Assembly (NCBI RefSeq): GCF_900102015.1
Contig: NZ_FNAT01000009.1
Span: 1 to 64,000, forward strand
Direction of reading: 5' to 3'
Source: Limimaricola pyoseonensis
GTDB lineage: Bacteria > Pseudomonadota > Alphaproteobacteria > Rhodobacterales > Rhodobacteraceae
Length of the DNA: 64,000 bases
Positions 29,529 through 39,370 of this stretch are shown here, in pieces. The notes beneath the pieces were generated by a model that was given only the letters and a program-made list of their open reading frames with translations, had not been told where the DNA came from and searched no databases. Each line of letters begins with the position of its first letter. The stretch's first letter is position 1. The position numbers and the translations under genes are program-made.

Positions 29529-30136
29529 ATCAGCCCCAGGTCGCTCGCCCGCGTCGCGGCCTGCGCCCCGGTGGCGACGCCCAGCTTGGCGCGGGCGTTG
29601 CGCAGGCGCTGCTTGATCGCGCCCTCGGTCACGCCCAGCTCGAACGCCACCTGCTTGAGCCGCCAGCCCGACTTGATCCGGCTCAGCACCTCGATCTCGG
29701 CCTGCGTCAGCGGCACCGGCGGCACCAGCGCGACGTGCAGCTTCTGCATCAGGCTGTGCAGCCGCGCGACCTCGCGGTCGCTGAACTCGCGGTCGCGCCG
29801 GCAGAAGGCGGCGTAGCTGCGACGCTGCTGCGGGCCGCCGCCATGGATCGAGACCACAACACCGTAGCGCAGCCCGTAGGCCCAGCCGCTGCGGATCACG
29901 CCGCGCGGATCCTGCCGCGCCAGCTCGGACCAGCGCCGGGTGCCGGCCGCGTTCCGGATCCAGCGCAGCGCCGGATCGTCGGGCATGAAGCCTTCGCGGT
30001 TGTAGAGCGTGGTCCAGTCCTGCGGCAACGCGATCGCCTCGAAGCCGGGCGCGCCCTCGGCCATACCCAGAGCGATGTAATGCCCGGCCGGTGCCAGCCT
30101 CTCGATCTCGTCCCGGACCTGCGAATAGCCGATCAC
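29525..30136 (-). CDS. LuxR-family regulator with autoinducer-binding domain (no adjacent luxI)
   Basis: About 203 residues. The N-terminal part is an autoinducer-binding domain: DWTTLYNREGFMPDDPALRW keeps the spaced Trp, Tyr, Asp-Pro and Trp residues that line the homoserine-lactone pocket in TraR/LuxR. The C-terminus is a GerE-type HTH (LTQAEIEVLSRIKSGWRLKQ, then ELGVTEGAIKQRLRNARAKL). No LuxI synthase is in the window, so it is a LuxR solo here. GTG 30136 is preferred because AGGGGG lies six bases upstream; GTG 30190 would give 221 residues but has a poor ribosome site. Confidence 0.85.
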   Translation of the reverse strand: MIGYSQVRDEIERLAPAGHYIALGMAEGAPGFEAIALPQDWTTLYNREGFMPDDPALRWIRNAAGTRRWSELARQDPRGVIRSGWAYGLRYGVVVSIHGGGPQQRRSYAAFCRRDREFSDREVARLHSLMQKLHVALVPPVPLTQAEIEVLSRIKSGWRLKQVAFELGVTEGAIKQRLRNARAKLGVATGAQAATRASDLGLI

Positions 30137-30216
30137 GAATTTCCCCCTCAGCGCATGCGTCACACCGCGCCCAGGCGCGTGCTTCGTCACCTAACAGGCT
30201 GCGCTGAATGCGGAAT

Positions 30217-30229
30217 GAACGCGCCGTTC
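30217..30229. promoter_or_regulatory. Palindrome upstream of luxR
   Basis: GAACG-CGC-CGTTC is a perfect 13-bp inverted repeat in the 100-bp gap between the luxR-type gene and the ridA-type gene. It could be an operator for the LuxR protein (lux-box-like, though shorter than the usual 20 bp). The gap holds nothing else I recognise. Confidence 0.3.
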
Positions 30230-30291
30230 CCCGGATTCACTTTAGCACAGGACGATGCATCAGGGACATGACGGTGGGTCGGAAACAGAGT

Positions 30292-30696
30292 TTACACGCG
30301 GGCCGGGAGCGCGGCCGTCGCCTCTATCTCGACCAGCGCCTCGTCTTCGACCAGACCGGCGACGATCACCATCGTCATCGCCGGAAAGTGCCGGCCCAGC
30401 ACCCGGCGGTAGGCCTCGCCCACCTCGCGCTGGCGCGCGAGGTATTCGCGCTTGTCGGTGACGAACCAGGTCAGGCGGGTGATGTGCTCGGCCGAACCGC
30501 CAGCCGCCTCGACCACGGCGAGGATGTTGCGCAGCGCCTGCTCCATCTGGCCGACGAAATCGTGGCTTTCGAACACTTGGCTTGCGGTCCAGCCGATCTG
30601 GCCGCCGACGAAGAGGTGGCCCTCGGGCGTCAGCACGCCGTTGGCATAGCCCTTGGCCGGGGCCCAGCCCTCGGGATGGATGATCTCATGTCCCAT
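30292..30696 (-). CDS. RidA-family (YjgF/YER057c/UK114) protein lacking the family arginine
   Basis: A 134-residue RidA-fold protein (KGYANGVLTPEGHLFVGGQI, AQ-type GQMEQALRNILAVVEAAGG, VEIEATAALPARV). RidA forms trimers that hydrolyse enamines/imines using an Arg in FPARxxV; here that segment is FPAMTMVIV, so the Arg is Met and the specificity must differ. RidA-fold 2-aminomuconate deaminases are known in aminoaromatic pathways. It is the last gene of the anthranilate-type operon, overlapping the thioesterase by 11 bp. A deaminase role on a ring-derived enamine is inference. Confidence 0.85.
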   Translation of the reverse strand: MGHEIIHPEGWAPAKGYANGVLTPEGHLFVGGQIGWTASQVFESHDFVGQMEQALRNILAVVEAAGGSAEHITRLTWFVTDKREYLARQREVGEAYRRVLGRHFPAMTMVIVAGLVEDEALVEIEATAALPARV

Positions 30697-31114
30697 GTCC
30701 GGGCTCTCCTTCCAGTTCGCGTGCGATGGCGGCGCGCAGGCCCTCGGGCCATGCGACCGGCCGCCCGGTGTCCTTGTTGACGTGAACCAGCGTCGAGGCG
30801 GCGACGAGCCGCGTCTCGCCCCCGCTGGTCACGGTGATCTCCAGATCGAGGCTGGAACGGCCGAGTCGCAGCGGCACGAGCGTCAGTTCCAGCGGGTCGT
30901 CGATGCGGCTCGGCGCGGTGAACCTCACCTCGATGCGCGCCGTCGGCACGGCATGGCCGTCGGGCCCGTGGATCTGGCCGAAGCTGCGGCCCAGCCGCTC
31001 TGCGAACCAGTCCTCGATGCAGGCGTTCAACATCTCGAAATAGCGCGGGTAGAAGACGATGCCCGCGAAGTCGCAATGCTCGAAGCGCACGCGGCGCCGG
31101 ACCGTGAACGCCAT
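30686..31114 (-). CDS. YbgC/4HBT-type acyl-CoA thioesterase
   Basis: A 142-residue hotdog thioesterase with the catalytic Asp motif FEHCDFAGIVFYPRYFEMLN typical of 4-hydroxybenzoyl-CoA and YbgC thioesterases. ATG 31114 is chosen because it starts the conserved MAFTVRRRVRFEHCD stretch two bases after livF ends; the longer frame upstream is a shadow of livF/livG. In this operon it may release CoA from stalled aryl- or acyl-CoA intermediates. Confidence 0.86.
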   Translation of the reverse strand: MAFTVRRRVRFEHCDFAGIVFYPRYFEMLNACIEDWFAERLGRSFGQIHGPDGHAVPTARIEVRFTAPSRIDDPLELTLVPLRLGRSSLDLEITVTSGGETRLVAASTLVHVNKDTGRPVAWPEGLRAAIARELEGEPGHGT

Positions 31115-31116
31115 GA

Positions 31117-31802
<686 letters not shown>

Positions 31803-31806
<4 letters not shown>

Positions 31807-32552
31807 GCCTCCTCCCCCAGATAGACCCGCTGCACCTCGGCGTTGCCGCGGATCTCGTCCGGCGTACCGGTGGCGACGACGCGGCCATAGACCAGCACCG
31901 AGATCCGGTCGGAGAGGCGGAACACCGCGTCCATGTCGTGCTCGACCAGCAGGATCGGAGCGCGGTGGCGCAGCCGGTCGAGCAGGTCGCCGAGCGCGGT
32001 CGCGCCCTCGCTGCCCATCCCGGCCATCGGCTCGTCGAGCAGGAAGACGCGCGGCTCGAGCGCCAGCGCCATCGCGATCTCGAGCTTGCGCCGCTCGCCA
32101 TGCGCCAGCTCCGCCGCCGGCACCGCCTCGCGGCCCGAAAGACCGGCCTGCGCGATGCAGTCGCGAGCGCGGCCCGCCAGACCTTCGTCGCGCATCACCG
32201 GGCGGAAGAAACGGAAGGTGACGCCCGAGGCGCCCTGCGCGGCGAGCACCACGTTCTGCATCACCGTGAACTCGGCCGCGACCGAGGAGACCTGGAAGCT
32301 GCGCGCCATGCCGAGCCGGGCCCGGCCCGCCGCGTCGATGCCCGCGAGCGAGCGGCCCGACAGGCGCACCTCGCCCGCATCGGGCGCGATCTCGCCCGTC
32401 ACCTGCTTGATCAGCGTCGACTTGCCCGCGCCGTTCGGGCCGATCAGCGCGTGGATCTCGCCCGGCCGCAGGTCGAGCGTCACGTCGTCGGTCGCCTTCA
32501 GCGCGCCAAAGCTCTTCGACAGGCCACGGATTTCGAGGATCGGATCAGCCAT
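31803..32552 (-). CDS. livG: Liv-type ABC transporter ATP-binding protein LivG
   Basis: A 249-residue ATPase: Walker A ALIGPNGAGKSTLIKQVTGE, Walker B PRVFLLDEPMAGMGSE, and ARLGMARSFQ, the LivG-typical stretch after Walker A. The signature is degenerate (AAELAHGERRKLEIAMALAL), as is normal for LivG (HGxQRxLEIA). It heterodimerises with LivF. It overlaps livM by 8 bp. Confidence 0.92.
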
Positions 32553-33588
32553 GTCGCTTGCCCCCCGCGAGGAAGCCGATGACGCCGCCGCGCGCGAACA
32601 GCACCACGGCCAGCAAGAGCAGCCCGAAGAAGAACTGCCAGTGATCGCTCACCCCGCCGAGCAGGTGTTCGAGCGCAATGTAGAGCCCGGCGCCCGCGAG
32701 CGGCGCGAAGAGCCGGCCCGTGCCGCCGAGGATCAGGAAGACCAGAAGCTCGCCCGACAGGTGCCAGCTCAGCATCGAGGGGCTGACGAAGCGGTTGAGG
32801 TCGGCATAGAGCGCACCGGCCAGCGCGGTGATCGCACCGGAGATGACGAAGGCGGTCAGCAGCACGCCGCCGGGCCGGATCCCCACCGCCATCAGCCGCT
32901 GCCGGTTCTGCCGCGCCGCCTGCAGCGCGAGGCCGAAGCGCGAGCGCGCCAGCATCGCGATGCCGCCCAGCACCGCCATCAGCACCGCCCAGACGAGGCC
33001 GAAGAAGTGCAGCGGGTCGAGCGTGTCGAGCCCCGGAAAACCGTTGCGCACGTAGATCGGCAGCCCGTCCTCGCCGCCATAGGCGGGCCAGGAGATGGCG
33101 AAGTAGAAGATCATCTGGCCGAAGGCCAAAGTGATCATGATGAAGTAGACGCCGGTGGTCCTGAGAGACAGCGCCCCGATCGCGGCGGCGGCCAGCGCGC
33201 CGATCACCATGGCGGTGAGCCAGATCACCGGCATCGACGTCGTGCCCTCGAACAGGAAGGGCCATTCGAACAGCGGCGTGTAGTTCAGCGCGTGATGCGC
33301 GAGGATCCCGGCGGTGTAACCGCCGAGACCGAAATAGGCGGCGTGGCCGAACGACACGAGGCCGCCATAGCCCAGCACGAGATTGAGGCCGGCGCCGGCG
33401 ATGGCGAGGATCGCGACCTTGGTGGCCAGCGTCACCATGAACACCTCGCCCATCGCCCAGGCGCCGAGGCCGAAGGCCAGAAGGCCGAGGCCGAGCGCGG
33501 CGTTGACCAGCGTGGCGCGGCTCGGGCGCGCGGGGGCGGCGGCCATCGGCTCGGAGCCGGCGGCGGGTATCTGCTCGACCGGGCTCAT
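32545..33588 (-). CDS. livM: Liv-type ABC transporter permease LivM
   Basis: A 347-residue inner-membrane permease with about ten hydrophobic segments. NLVLGYGGLVSFGHAAYFGL is the LivM hallmark loop and VFLILGGTGRLFAPLAGAGL the conserved late motif. A 35-residue polar N-terminus precedes the first segment. It overlaps livH and livG by a few bases, so all are translated together. Confidence 0.92.
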   Translation of the reverse strand: MSPVEQIPAAGSEPMAAAPARPSRATLVNAALGLGLLAFGLGAWAMGEVFMVTLATKVAILAIAGAGLNLVLGYGGLVSFGHAAYFGLGGYTAGILAHHALNYTPLFEWPFLFEGTTSMPVIWLTAMVIGALAAAAIGALSLRTTGVYFIMITLAFGQMIFYFAISWPAYGGEDGLPIYVRNGFPGLDTLDPLHFFGLVWAVLMAVLGGIAMLARSRFGLALQAARQNRQRLMAVGIRPGGVLLTAFVISGAITALAGALYADLNRFVSPSMLSWHLSGELLVFLILGGTGRLFAPLAGAGLYIALEHLLGGVSDHWQFFFGLLLLAVVLFARGGVIGFLAGGKRHG

Positions 33589-34505
33589 GCGCGCGCTCCG
33601 AACAGGCCGCCGGGCCGCACCACCAGCACCAGCGCCATCAGGATGTAGATCGCCATCGAGGCCAGCGCCGCGCCGACAGAGGTGGCGGCCGAGGTTTCCA
33701 TGAACAGATCGAACAGCGAGGGCAGCAGCACCCGGCCCATCGTGTCGGTGAGGCCCACCAGCAGCGCGCCCACCAGCGCGCCCTTGATCGAGCCGATGCC
33801 GCCGATGACGATCACCACGAAGGCGAGGATCAGCACCGGCTCGCCCATGCCGACCTGCACCGACTGGATCGTGCCCACCAGCGCGCCGGCCATGCCGGCG
33901 AGCGCCGCGCCCAGCGCGAAGACCAGCGTGTAGAGGCGGCGGATGTCGACGCCGAGCGCCGCGATCATCTCGCGGTCGGCCTCGCCGGCGCGGACCTGCA
34001 CGCCGATCCGGGTCTTGCCGATCAGCAGGAACAGCCCCACGGCCACGGCGAGCCCCGCGCCGATGATGGCGAGGCGGAACAGCGAATACTGGATACCGCC
34101 CGGCAGGGTGACGCTGCCCGACAGGCTGGGCGGCACGTTGAGATAGAGCGGGAAGGAGCCGTAGAGCCAGCGCGTGCCTTCCGAGAAGATCAGGATCAGC
34201 GCGAAGGTCGCGAGCACCTGATCGAGATGGTCGCGCGCGTAGAGCCTGCGGATCACCGCCACCTCGACGATCGCGCCCGCCGCGGCGGCGGCGGCGATCG
34301 AGGCGGCGAGGCCGAGCCAGAACGAGCCGGTCGCGGCGGCGACGCCGGCGCAGGCGAAGGCGCCGACCATGTAGAGCGAGCCATGCGCGAGGTTGATCAG
34401 GCCCATGACGCCGAAGACCAGCGTCAGGCCCGCGGCCATGAGAAACAGCATCAGCCCGGACTGAAGCCCGTTCAGAAGCTGCTCTATCAAGAGGATCGTC
34501 GACAT
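33585..34505 (-). CDS. livH: Liv-type ABC transporter permease LivH
   Basis: A 306-residue permease. GLTLVFGVMGLINLAHGSLY is the diagnostic LivH stretch; AFVVIVIGGIGSIKGALVGA is its second-half counterpart. Multiple membrane segments cover the whole length. It pairs with LivM. A 54-bp gap with a strong hairpin separates it from the upstream binding-protein gene. Confidence 0.92.
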   Translation of the reverse strand: MSTILLIEQLLNGLQSGLMLFLMAAGLTLVFGVMGLINLAHGSLYMVGAFACAGVAAATGSFWLGLAASIAAAAAAGAIVEVAVIRRLYARDHLDQVLATFALILIFSEGTRWLYGSFPLYLNVPPSLSGSVTLPGGIQYSLFRLAIIGAGLAVAVGLFLLIGKTRIGVQVRAGEADREMIAALGVDIRRLYTLVFALGAALAGMAGALVGTIQSVQVGMGEPVLILAFVVIVIGGIGSIKGALVGALLVGLTDTMGRVLLPSLFDLFMETSAATSVGAALASMAIYILMALVLVVRPGGLFGARA

Positions 34506-34526
34506 CGGCTCGCTTTCGTCAGGGGT

Positions 34527-34551
34527 GCGGCGGGCCGAACCGGCCCGCCGC
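34527..34551 (-). other. Strong hairpin between livK and livH
   Basis: GCGGCGGGCCG-AAC-CGGCCCGCCGC is a perfect 11-bp stem with a 3-nt loop directly after the binding-protein gene stop. No T-run follows. It likely protects the upstream message or partly terminates, raising LivK over the membrane components. Confidence 0.6.
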
Positions 34552-34559
34552 GCAGGGGC

Positions 34560-35696
34560 TTACATGCTGCACTCTTCGGCGTAGGCGTCGCCGCGATCCT
34601 CCATCGCGGTGGCGACGATCTTGTTGGTGAGCTGGCCTTCCTCGGAGATCACCTCGCGCACGTAGATGTCCTGCACCGGGTGCTGGTTCGGACCGAAGGC
34701 GAAGTCGCCGCGCACGCTGTCGAACTCGGCCGCGCGCAGCGCCTCGCGGAAGGCGTCGGCGTCCGAGATGTCGGCCTTGTCCATCGCCGAGAGCAGCAGC
34801 CGCGCCGTGTCGTAGCCCTGCGCCGCGTAGAGCGAGGGCAGACGGTCGTACTTGGCCTGGAAGGCCTCGACGAACTGGGCGTTGGCCTCGTTGTCGATGT
34901 CCTTCGACCACTGCGCGGTGTTCTTCACGCCGACCGCCGCCTCGCCGATCGCGGGCAGGATGTCCTGGCTGAAGGAGAAGGCGGGGCCGACCACGGGCAT
35001 GTCGATGCCGGCCTCGGCCCACTGCTTCATGAAGGAGATCCCCATGCCGCCCGGCAGGAAGAAGAACAGCGCGTCGGCGCCGCTGTCGCGGATCTGCGCG
35101 ATCTCGGCGGCGTAGTCGGTCTGGCCCAGCTGGGTGTAGACCTCGTTCGCGACCTCGCCCTCGTAGAAGCGCTTGAAGCCCGAGAGGCTGTCCTGACCGG
35201 CCGGGTAGTTCGGCGCCATGATGAACATGCGGCCGAAGCCCTCGTCGGTGGCGTACTGCCCCGCCGCCTCGTGCAGGTTGTCGTTCTGGTAGGAGACCGA
35301 GAAGTAGTTCTCGTGGCAGCCCTTGCCGGCCAGCTGCGAGGGCGCGGCATTGGTCGAGAGGTAGAACTTGCCCTGACGCACCGCGCCCGGCACCACCGCC
35401 ATGGCGAGGTTCGACCAGACGATACCGGTCAGCACGTCCACGTCCTCGGACTGGATCATCTCGTCGGAGAGCTGCACCGCCACCTCGGGCTTGCGCTGGT
35501 CGTCCTCGATATGGACCTCGAGATCGGGGTTGCCCGCCTCCTCGACCGCCAGCATGAAGCCGTCGCGCGTGTCGATGCCGAGGCTGGCGCCACCGCCCGA
35601 GAGCGTGGTGATCATGCCCACCTTCACCGGCTCGGCCATGGCGGCCCCGCCGAGCATCGACAGCGCCAGCGCGGTCGTCGTCAGATATTTGGTCAT
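34560..35696 (-). CDS. Liv-type ABC transporter substrate-binding protein
   Basis: A 378-residue periplasmic protein with a signal peptide (MTKYLTTTALALSMLGGAAM, cleavage near AMA-EP). VGMITTLSGGGASLGIDTRD is the start of the Peripla_BP_6 domain; VLTGIVWSNLAMAVVPGAVR and AAQGYDTARLLLSAMDKADI are other conserved parts. A pair of cysteines (GKGCHENYF and EECSM) is visible. ATG 35696 is chosen at the signal peptide. The ligand is probably an aromatic acid or tryptophan-related compound rather than leucine, inferred from the operon. Confidence 0.9.
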   Translation of the reverse strand: MTKYLTTTALALSMLGGAAMAEPVKVGMITTLSGGGASLGIDTRDGFMLAVEEAGNPDLEVHIEDDQRKPEVAVQLSDEMIQSEDVDVLTGIVWSNLAMAVVPGAVRQGKFYLSTNAAPSQLAGKGCHENYFSVSYQNDNLHEAAGQYATDEGFGRMFIMAPNYPAGQDSLSGFKRFYEGEVANEVYTQLGQTDYAAEIAQIRDSGADALFFFLPGGMGISFMKQWAEAGIDMPVVGPAFSFSQDILPAIGEAAVGVKNTAQWSKDIDNEANAQFVEAFQAKYDRLPSLYAAQGYDTARLLLSAMDKADISDADAFREALRAAEFDSVRGDFAFGPNQHPVQDIYVREVISEEGQLTNKIVATAMEDRGDAYAEECSM

Positions 35697-35731
35697 TCTC
35701 GTCTCCCTGTGGATGCCGGTCTTGGTGCCGG

Positions 35732-36523
35732 TCATAGATTGGTACGCAAGTGCCAGAGCTCTGGAAAGAGCTCGGTTTCGAGCATCCGCTTGAGATAGCT
35801 GACGCCTCCGGTGCCGCCGGTGCCGCGCTTGAAGCCGATCACCCGCTCCACCGTGGTCACGTGGTTGAAGCGCCAGCGGCGGAAGTAATCCTCGAAATCG
35901 ACGAGCTTCTCGGCCAGCTCGTAGAGCGGCCAATGCGTCTCGGGGTCGCGGTAGACCTCGGTCCAGGCGGCCATGACGCGGTCGTCGGGATGCGCGGCCG
36001 TCTCGGGCACGTCGAAGCCCGCCCGCGCGAGGCAGCCGATGGCGGTGTCGTAGAGGCTCGGGCGCGCAAGCTCGGCGCGCAGCTTCTCGACGATGTCGGG
36101 GCGATGCTCGTGCGGGCCGATCATCTTCTCGTTGCGGTTGCCGACGGTGAACTCGATCAGCCGGTACTGCCAAGACTGGAAGCCCGAGGACTGCCCCAGC
36201 GCGTCGCGGTAGCGGGTGTACTCGCTGGGCGTCATGGTCCTGAGCACGTCCCAGGCGGCGTTCATCTGCTCGAAGATCCGCGCCACGCGGGTCAGCATCT
36301 TGAAGGCCGGGCGCAGCCGGTCGGCGGCGATCGCCTCGCGCGCGGCGTCGAGCTCATGCAGCGCCAGACGCATCCACAGCTCGGTGACCTGGTGCTGCAC
36401 GATGAACAGCATCTCGTCATGCTCGGCCGTGCGCGGATGCTGCGCCGTGAGCACGGCGTCGAGGCCGAGATAGTCCGTGTAGGACATCTTGCCTTCGAAG
36501 CGCATGACCGGATCGTCGCTCAC
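35732..36523 (-). CDS. kynA: Tryptophan 2,3-dioxygenase
   Basis: A 263-residue heme dioxygenase that opens L-tryptophan to N-formylkynurenine. Family motifs are complete: [58 protein letters not shown], and [20 protein letters not shown] with the heme-ligating His, followed by [18 protein letters not shown] 36523 gives a GTGA overlap with the ligase stop and is preferred; an ATG at 36505 would remove six residues. It lies inside the 2-aminobenzoate operon, linking tryptophan breakdown to anthranilate use, although formamidase and kynureninase genes are not in the window. Confidence 0.93.
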   Translation of the reverse strand: MSDDPVMRFEGKMSYTDYLGLDAVLTAQHPRTAEHDEMLFIVQHQVTELWMRLALHELDAAREAIAADRLRPAFKMLTRVARIFEQMNAAWDVLRTMTPSEYTRYRDALGQSSGFQSWQYRLIEFTVGNRNEKMIGPHEHRPDIVEKLRAELARPSLYDTAIGCLARAGFDVPETAAHPDDRVMAAWTEVYRDPETHWPLYELAEKLVDFEDYFRRWRFNHVTTVERVIGFKRGTGGTGGVSYLKRMLETELFPELWHLRTNL

Positions 36524-38142
36524 TTCGCCGCCCCCCGCAGACGGAAGCGCTGGATCTTGCCGCTCTCGGTCTTGGGCAGCGCGTCGGTGAAGACGACCGA
36601 GCGGGGGTACTTGTAGGGCGCGATCTGCGCCTTCACGTGGTCCTGCAGCTGCTTGACCGTCTCTTCGGAGCGTGCAACGCCCTCGGCCAGCACCACATGC
36701 GCCTGCACCACCTGCCCGCGATCGGGGTCCGGGCAGCCGATCACCGCGCATTCGAGCACCGCGTCATGCGACAGGAGCGCCGCCTCGACCTCCGGCGCGG
36801 CGATGTTGTAGCCGGCCGAAAGGATGATGTCGTCCGAGCGCGCGGCGAAGTGGAAGCGGCCCTCCTCGTCCTGCACGAAGGCGTCGCCGGTCAGGTTCCA
36901 GCCGTCGCGGACATAGTCCGCCTGCCGGTCGTCGGCGAGGTAGCGGCAGCCCGTGGGGCCCTTCACGGCGAGCTGGCCCACCTCGCCGCGCGGCACCTCG
37001 TTCATGTCCTCGTCGACGACCCGGGCGACGTAGCCCGTGACCGGCCGCCCGGTGCAGCCCGGATGGCTGTCGTCGAGCCGGTTGGTGATGAAGATGTGCA
37101 GAAGCTCGGTCGCGCCGATGCCGTCGAGCATCGGCTTGCCGGTCTTCTGCATCCATTCCTCGTAGACCGGCGCGGGCAGCGTCTCGCCGGCCGAGACGGC
37201 GCAGCGCAGGCTCGACAGGTCCGCCCCCTCCTCCATCGCGCGCAGCATGGCGCGGTAGGCGGTGGGCGCGGTGAAGCAGACCGTCGCCTTATAGGTCTCG
37301 ATGATCTCGATCATGTTCGGCGGCGAGGCCGACTCCAGCAGCGTCGCCGCCGCCCCGAAGCGCAGCGGGAACACCGCGAGCCCGCCAAGGCCGAAGGTGA
37401 AGGCCAGCGGCGGCGAGCCGACGAAGACGTCGTCGGGGGTGACGCCGAGCACCTCCTTGGCGTAGCCGTCGGCGATGATCAGCAGGTCGCGATGGAAATG
37501 CATCGTGGCCTTGGGCACGCCGGTCGAGCCGGAGGTGAAGCCCAGAAGCGCCACGTCGTCGCGCCCCGTGGCCACCGCCTCGAAGGTGACGTCCTTGTTC
37601 AGCGCGGCGCGGTCCAGCTCGGCGTCGTGGTTGGCGGTGCCGTCGAAGCCCACGACCTTCTTCAGGAAGCGACTGCCCTTGGCGCAGGCGACCATCTCGT
37701 CCATCAGCCGCGTGTCGCACAGCGCGATCGCGACCTCGGCCTTGTCGACGATCTTCGTGAGTTCGCCCGCGCGCAGCATCGGCATGGTGTTGACCACCAC
37801 CGCGCCGGCCTTGGTGGCGGCGAGCCAGCAGGCGACCATGGCCGGGTTGTTGGCCGAGCGGATCAGCACGCGATGGCCGGGGCGGACGCCGTAATCCTCG
37901 ACCAGCGTGCGCGCCAGCCGGTTGGTCCAGTCCATCAGCTCCTTGTAGCTGCGGCGGCGGCCATTGCCGATCAGCGCGGTGTGGTCGCCGAGGCCCCGCT
38001 CGACCAGCCGGTCGCAGAGCTCGACCCCGGCGTTCAGCCGCTCGGGGTAGTCGAAGCCCTCGAGCAGCAGCTCGGGCCACTGGTCCCTCGGCGGCAGGTT
38101 GTCCCGCGCGAAGCTGTCCTCATGCGCCGTCGGTCCCAGCAT
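36520..38142 (-). CDS. 2-aminobenzoate-CoA ligase (benzoate-CoA ligase family)
   Basis: A 540-residue AMP-forming ligase. [20 protein letters not shown] is the phosphate loop, [15 protein letters not shown] the adenine motif of aryl-CoA ligases of the benzoate/2-aminobenzoate group, [19 protein letters not shown] the hinge region and [15 protein letters not shown] the C-terminal lysine segment. It activates an aryl acid, most likely anthranilate, to its CoA thioester for the bifunctional monooxygenase/reductase of the operon. A 69-bp gap with a hairpin precedes it. Confidence 0.85.
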   Translation of the reverse strand: MLGPTAHEDSFARDNLPPRDQWPELLLEGFDYPERLNAGVELCDRLVERGLGDHTALIGNGRRRSYKELMDWTNRLARTLVEDYGVRPGHRVLIRSANNPAMVACWLAATKAGAVVVNTMPMLRAGELTKIVDKAEVAIALCDTRLMDEMVACAKGSRFLKKVVGFDGTANHDAELDRAALNKDVTFEAVATGRDDVALLGFTSGSTGVPKATMHFHRDLLIIADGYAKEVLGVTPDDVFVGSPPLAFTFGLGGLAVFPLRFGAAATLLESASPPNMIEIIETYKATVCFTAPTAYRAMLRAMEEGADLSSLRCAVSAGETLPAPVYEEWMQKTGKPMLDGIGATELLHIFITNRLDDSHPGCTGRPVTGYVARVVDEDMNEVPRGEVGQLAVKGPTGCRYLADDRQADYVRDGWNLTGDAFVQDEEGRFHFAARSDDIILSAGYNIAAPEVEAALLSHDAVLECAVIGCPDPDRGQVVQAHVVLAEGVARSEETVKQLQDHVKAQIAPYKYPRSVVFTDALPKTESGKIQRFRLRGAAK

Positions 38143-38169
38143 TGTCCCGTCTCCTCCCCTGTTCCGCGC

Positions 38170-38196
38170 CGCCCGGGGCTCCTCCTTCCCCGGGCG
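38170..38196 (-). other. Hairpin between acyl-CoA dehydrogenase and ligase genes
   Basis: CGCCCGGGG, 9-nt loop, CCCCGGGCG is a perfect 9-bp stem in the 69-bp gap. The transcribed side has no T-run, so read-through is expected; it could be an attenuation or mRNA-processing site inside the operon. Confidence 0.45.
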
Positions 38197-38211
38197 CGCG
38201 GCCTGTTCCCA

Positions 38212-39369
38212 CTATGCCCCGTGCGCGGCCATCGCGGCGCGGGCGATGATGATCTTCTGCACGTCGCTCGCGCCCTCGTAGATCCTTAGCGCGCGGATCT
38301 CGCGGTAGAGCGTCTCGGGCACCGAGCCCGAGCGCACGCCCTCGCCGCCGAAGAGCTGCACCGTCGCGTCGATCACCTTCTGCGCCTGGTCGGTCGAGTA
38401 GAGCTTGGCCATCGCCGCCTCGCGGCTGACACGCGGCGCGCCCGTGTCCTTGAGCCATGCGGCGCGGTAGACCAGCAGCGCCGAGGCATCGACGTCGAGC
38501 GCCATGTCGGCGATGTGGCCCTGCACCATCTGCATCTCGAAGAGCGGCGCGCCGAACAGCTCGCGCGAGGCGGCCCGGTCGAGGCTCGCGTCGAGCGCGC
38601 GGCGGGCGAAGCCCAGCGCCGCGGCCGCCACGGTCGAGCGGAACACGTCGAGCACCGACATGGCGATGCGGAAGCCCTCGCCCGGCTGGCCGATCACCGC
38701 GTCGGCCGGCAGCCGCGCGCCTTCGAAGGACAGCCGCGCCAGCGGGTGCGGCGCGATGGTGTCGAGCCGCTCGGCGATCTTCAGGCCGGGCGTGTCGGCG
38801 GGCACGAGGAAGGCCGAGAGCCCCTTGGCGCCGGGCGCCTCACCCGTGCGGGCGAAGACCACGTAGAGATCGGCGATGCCGCCGTTCGAGATCCAGGTCT
38901 TCTCGCCGTCGAGCACCCATTCGTTGCCGTCGCGCCTTGCCGCGAGGGCGATGTTGGCGACGTCGGAGCCCGATTGCGGCTCGGTCAGCGCGAAGGCCGA
39001 TATGGCGCGGCCCTCGCGGACCTTGGGCAGCCATTCGCGTTTCTGCGCGTCAGAGCCGAAGAGCGAGATCGCGCCCGAGCCCAGACCCTGCATCGCGAAG
39101 GCGAAGTCGGCGAGCCCGTCATGGCGGGCCAGCGTCTCGCGGATCAGGCAGAGGCTGCGCACGTCGAGCGTGCCGCCTTCAGGGTCGATCGCGGCGTGGC
39201 GCAGCCAGCCGTCGCGCCCCAGCCGCGCGACGAGGTCGCGGCAGGCGGCGTCGGTGTCTGAGTGGTCGACCGAGCCCAGCTCGCGCGCGGCCCAGCCATC
39301 GAGCGCGGCGGCCAGTTCGCGGTGCCGGTCCTCGAAGAACGGCCAGTCGAGATAGGTGCGGTCGGCCAT
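38212..39369 (-). CDS. Acyl-CoA dehydrogenase
   Basis: A 385-residue acyl-CoA dehydrogenase. [20 protein letters not shown] is the flavin-site motif, [20 protein letters not shown] follows, and [20 protein letters not shown] near the end carries the catalytic Glu at the YEG position. Unlike the PimC-like protein it keeps that Glu. In this operon it probably acts on a CoA thioester produced after ring reduction and opening. It ends one base before the hydratase start. Confidence 0.88.
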   Translation of the reverse strand: MADRTYLDWPFFEDRHRELAAALDGWAARELGSVDHSDTDAACRDLVARLGRDGWLRHAAIDPEGGTLDVRSLCLIRETLARHDGLADFAFAMQGLGSGAISLFGSDAQKREWLPKVREGRAISAFALTEPQSGSDVANIALAARRDGNEWVLDGEKTWISNGGIADLYVVFARTGEAPGAKGLSAFLVPADTPGLKIAERLDTIAPHPLARLSFEGARLPADAVIGQPGEGFRIAMSVLDVFRSTVAAAALGFARRALDASLDRAASRELFGAPLFEMQMVQGHIADMALDVDASALLVYRAAWLKDTGAPRVSREAAMAKLYSTDQAQKVIDATVQLFGGEGVRSGSVPETLYREIRALRIYEGASDVQKIIIARAAMAAHGA

Positions 39370-39370
39370 G

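Noticed and set aside
28776-30136. Functional link between the metallophosphatase and luxR because their stops overlap
   Set aside because: The convergent genes share only the palindromic CTAG of their TAG stops; this is compaction, not evidence of co-regulation.
38170-38196. Intrinsic terminator splitting the aromatic operon
   Set aside because: The stem is perfect but no T-run follows on the transcribed side and the genes on both sides serve one pathway; kept as a hairpin only.
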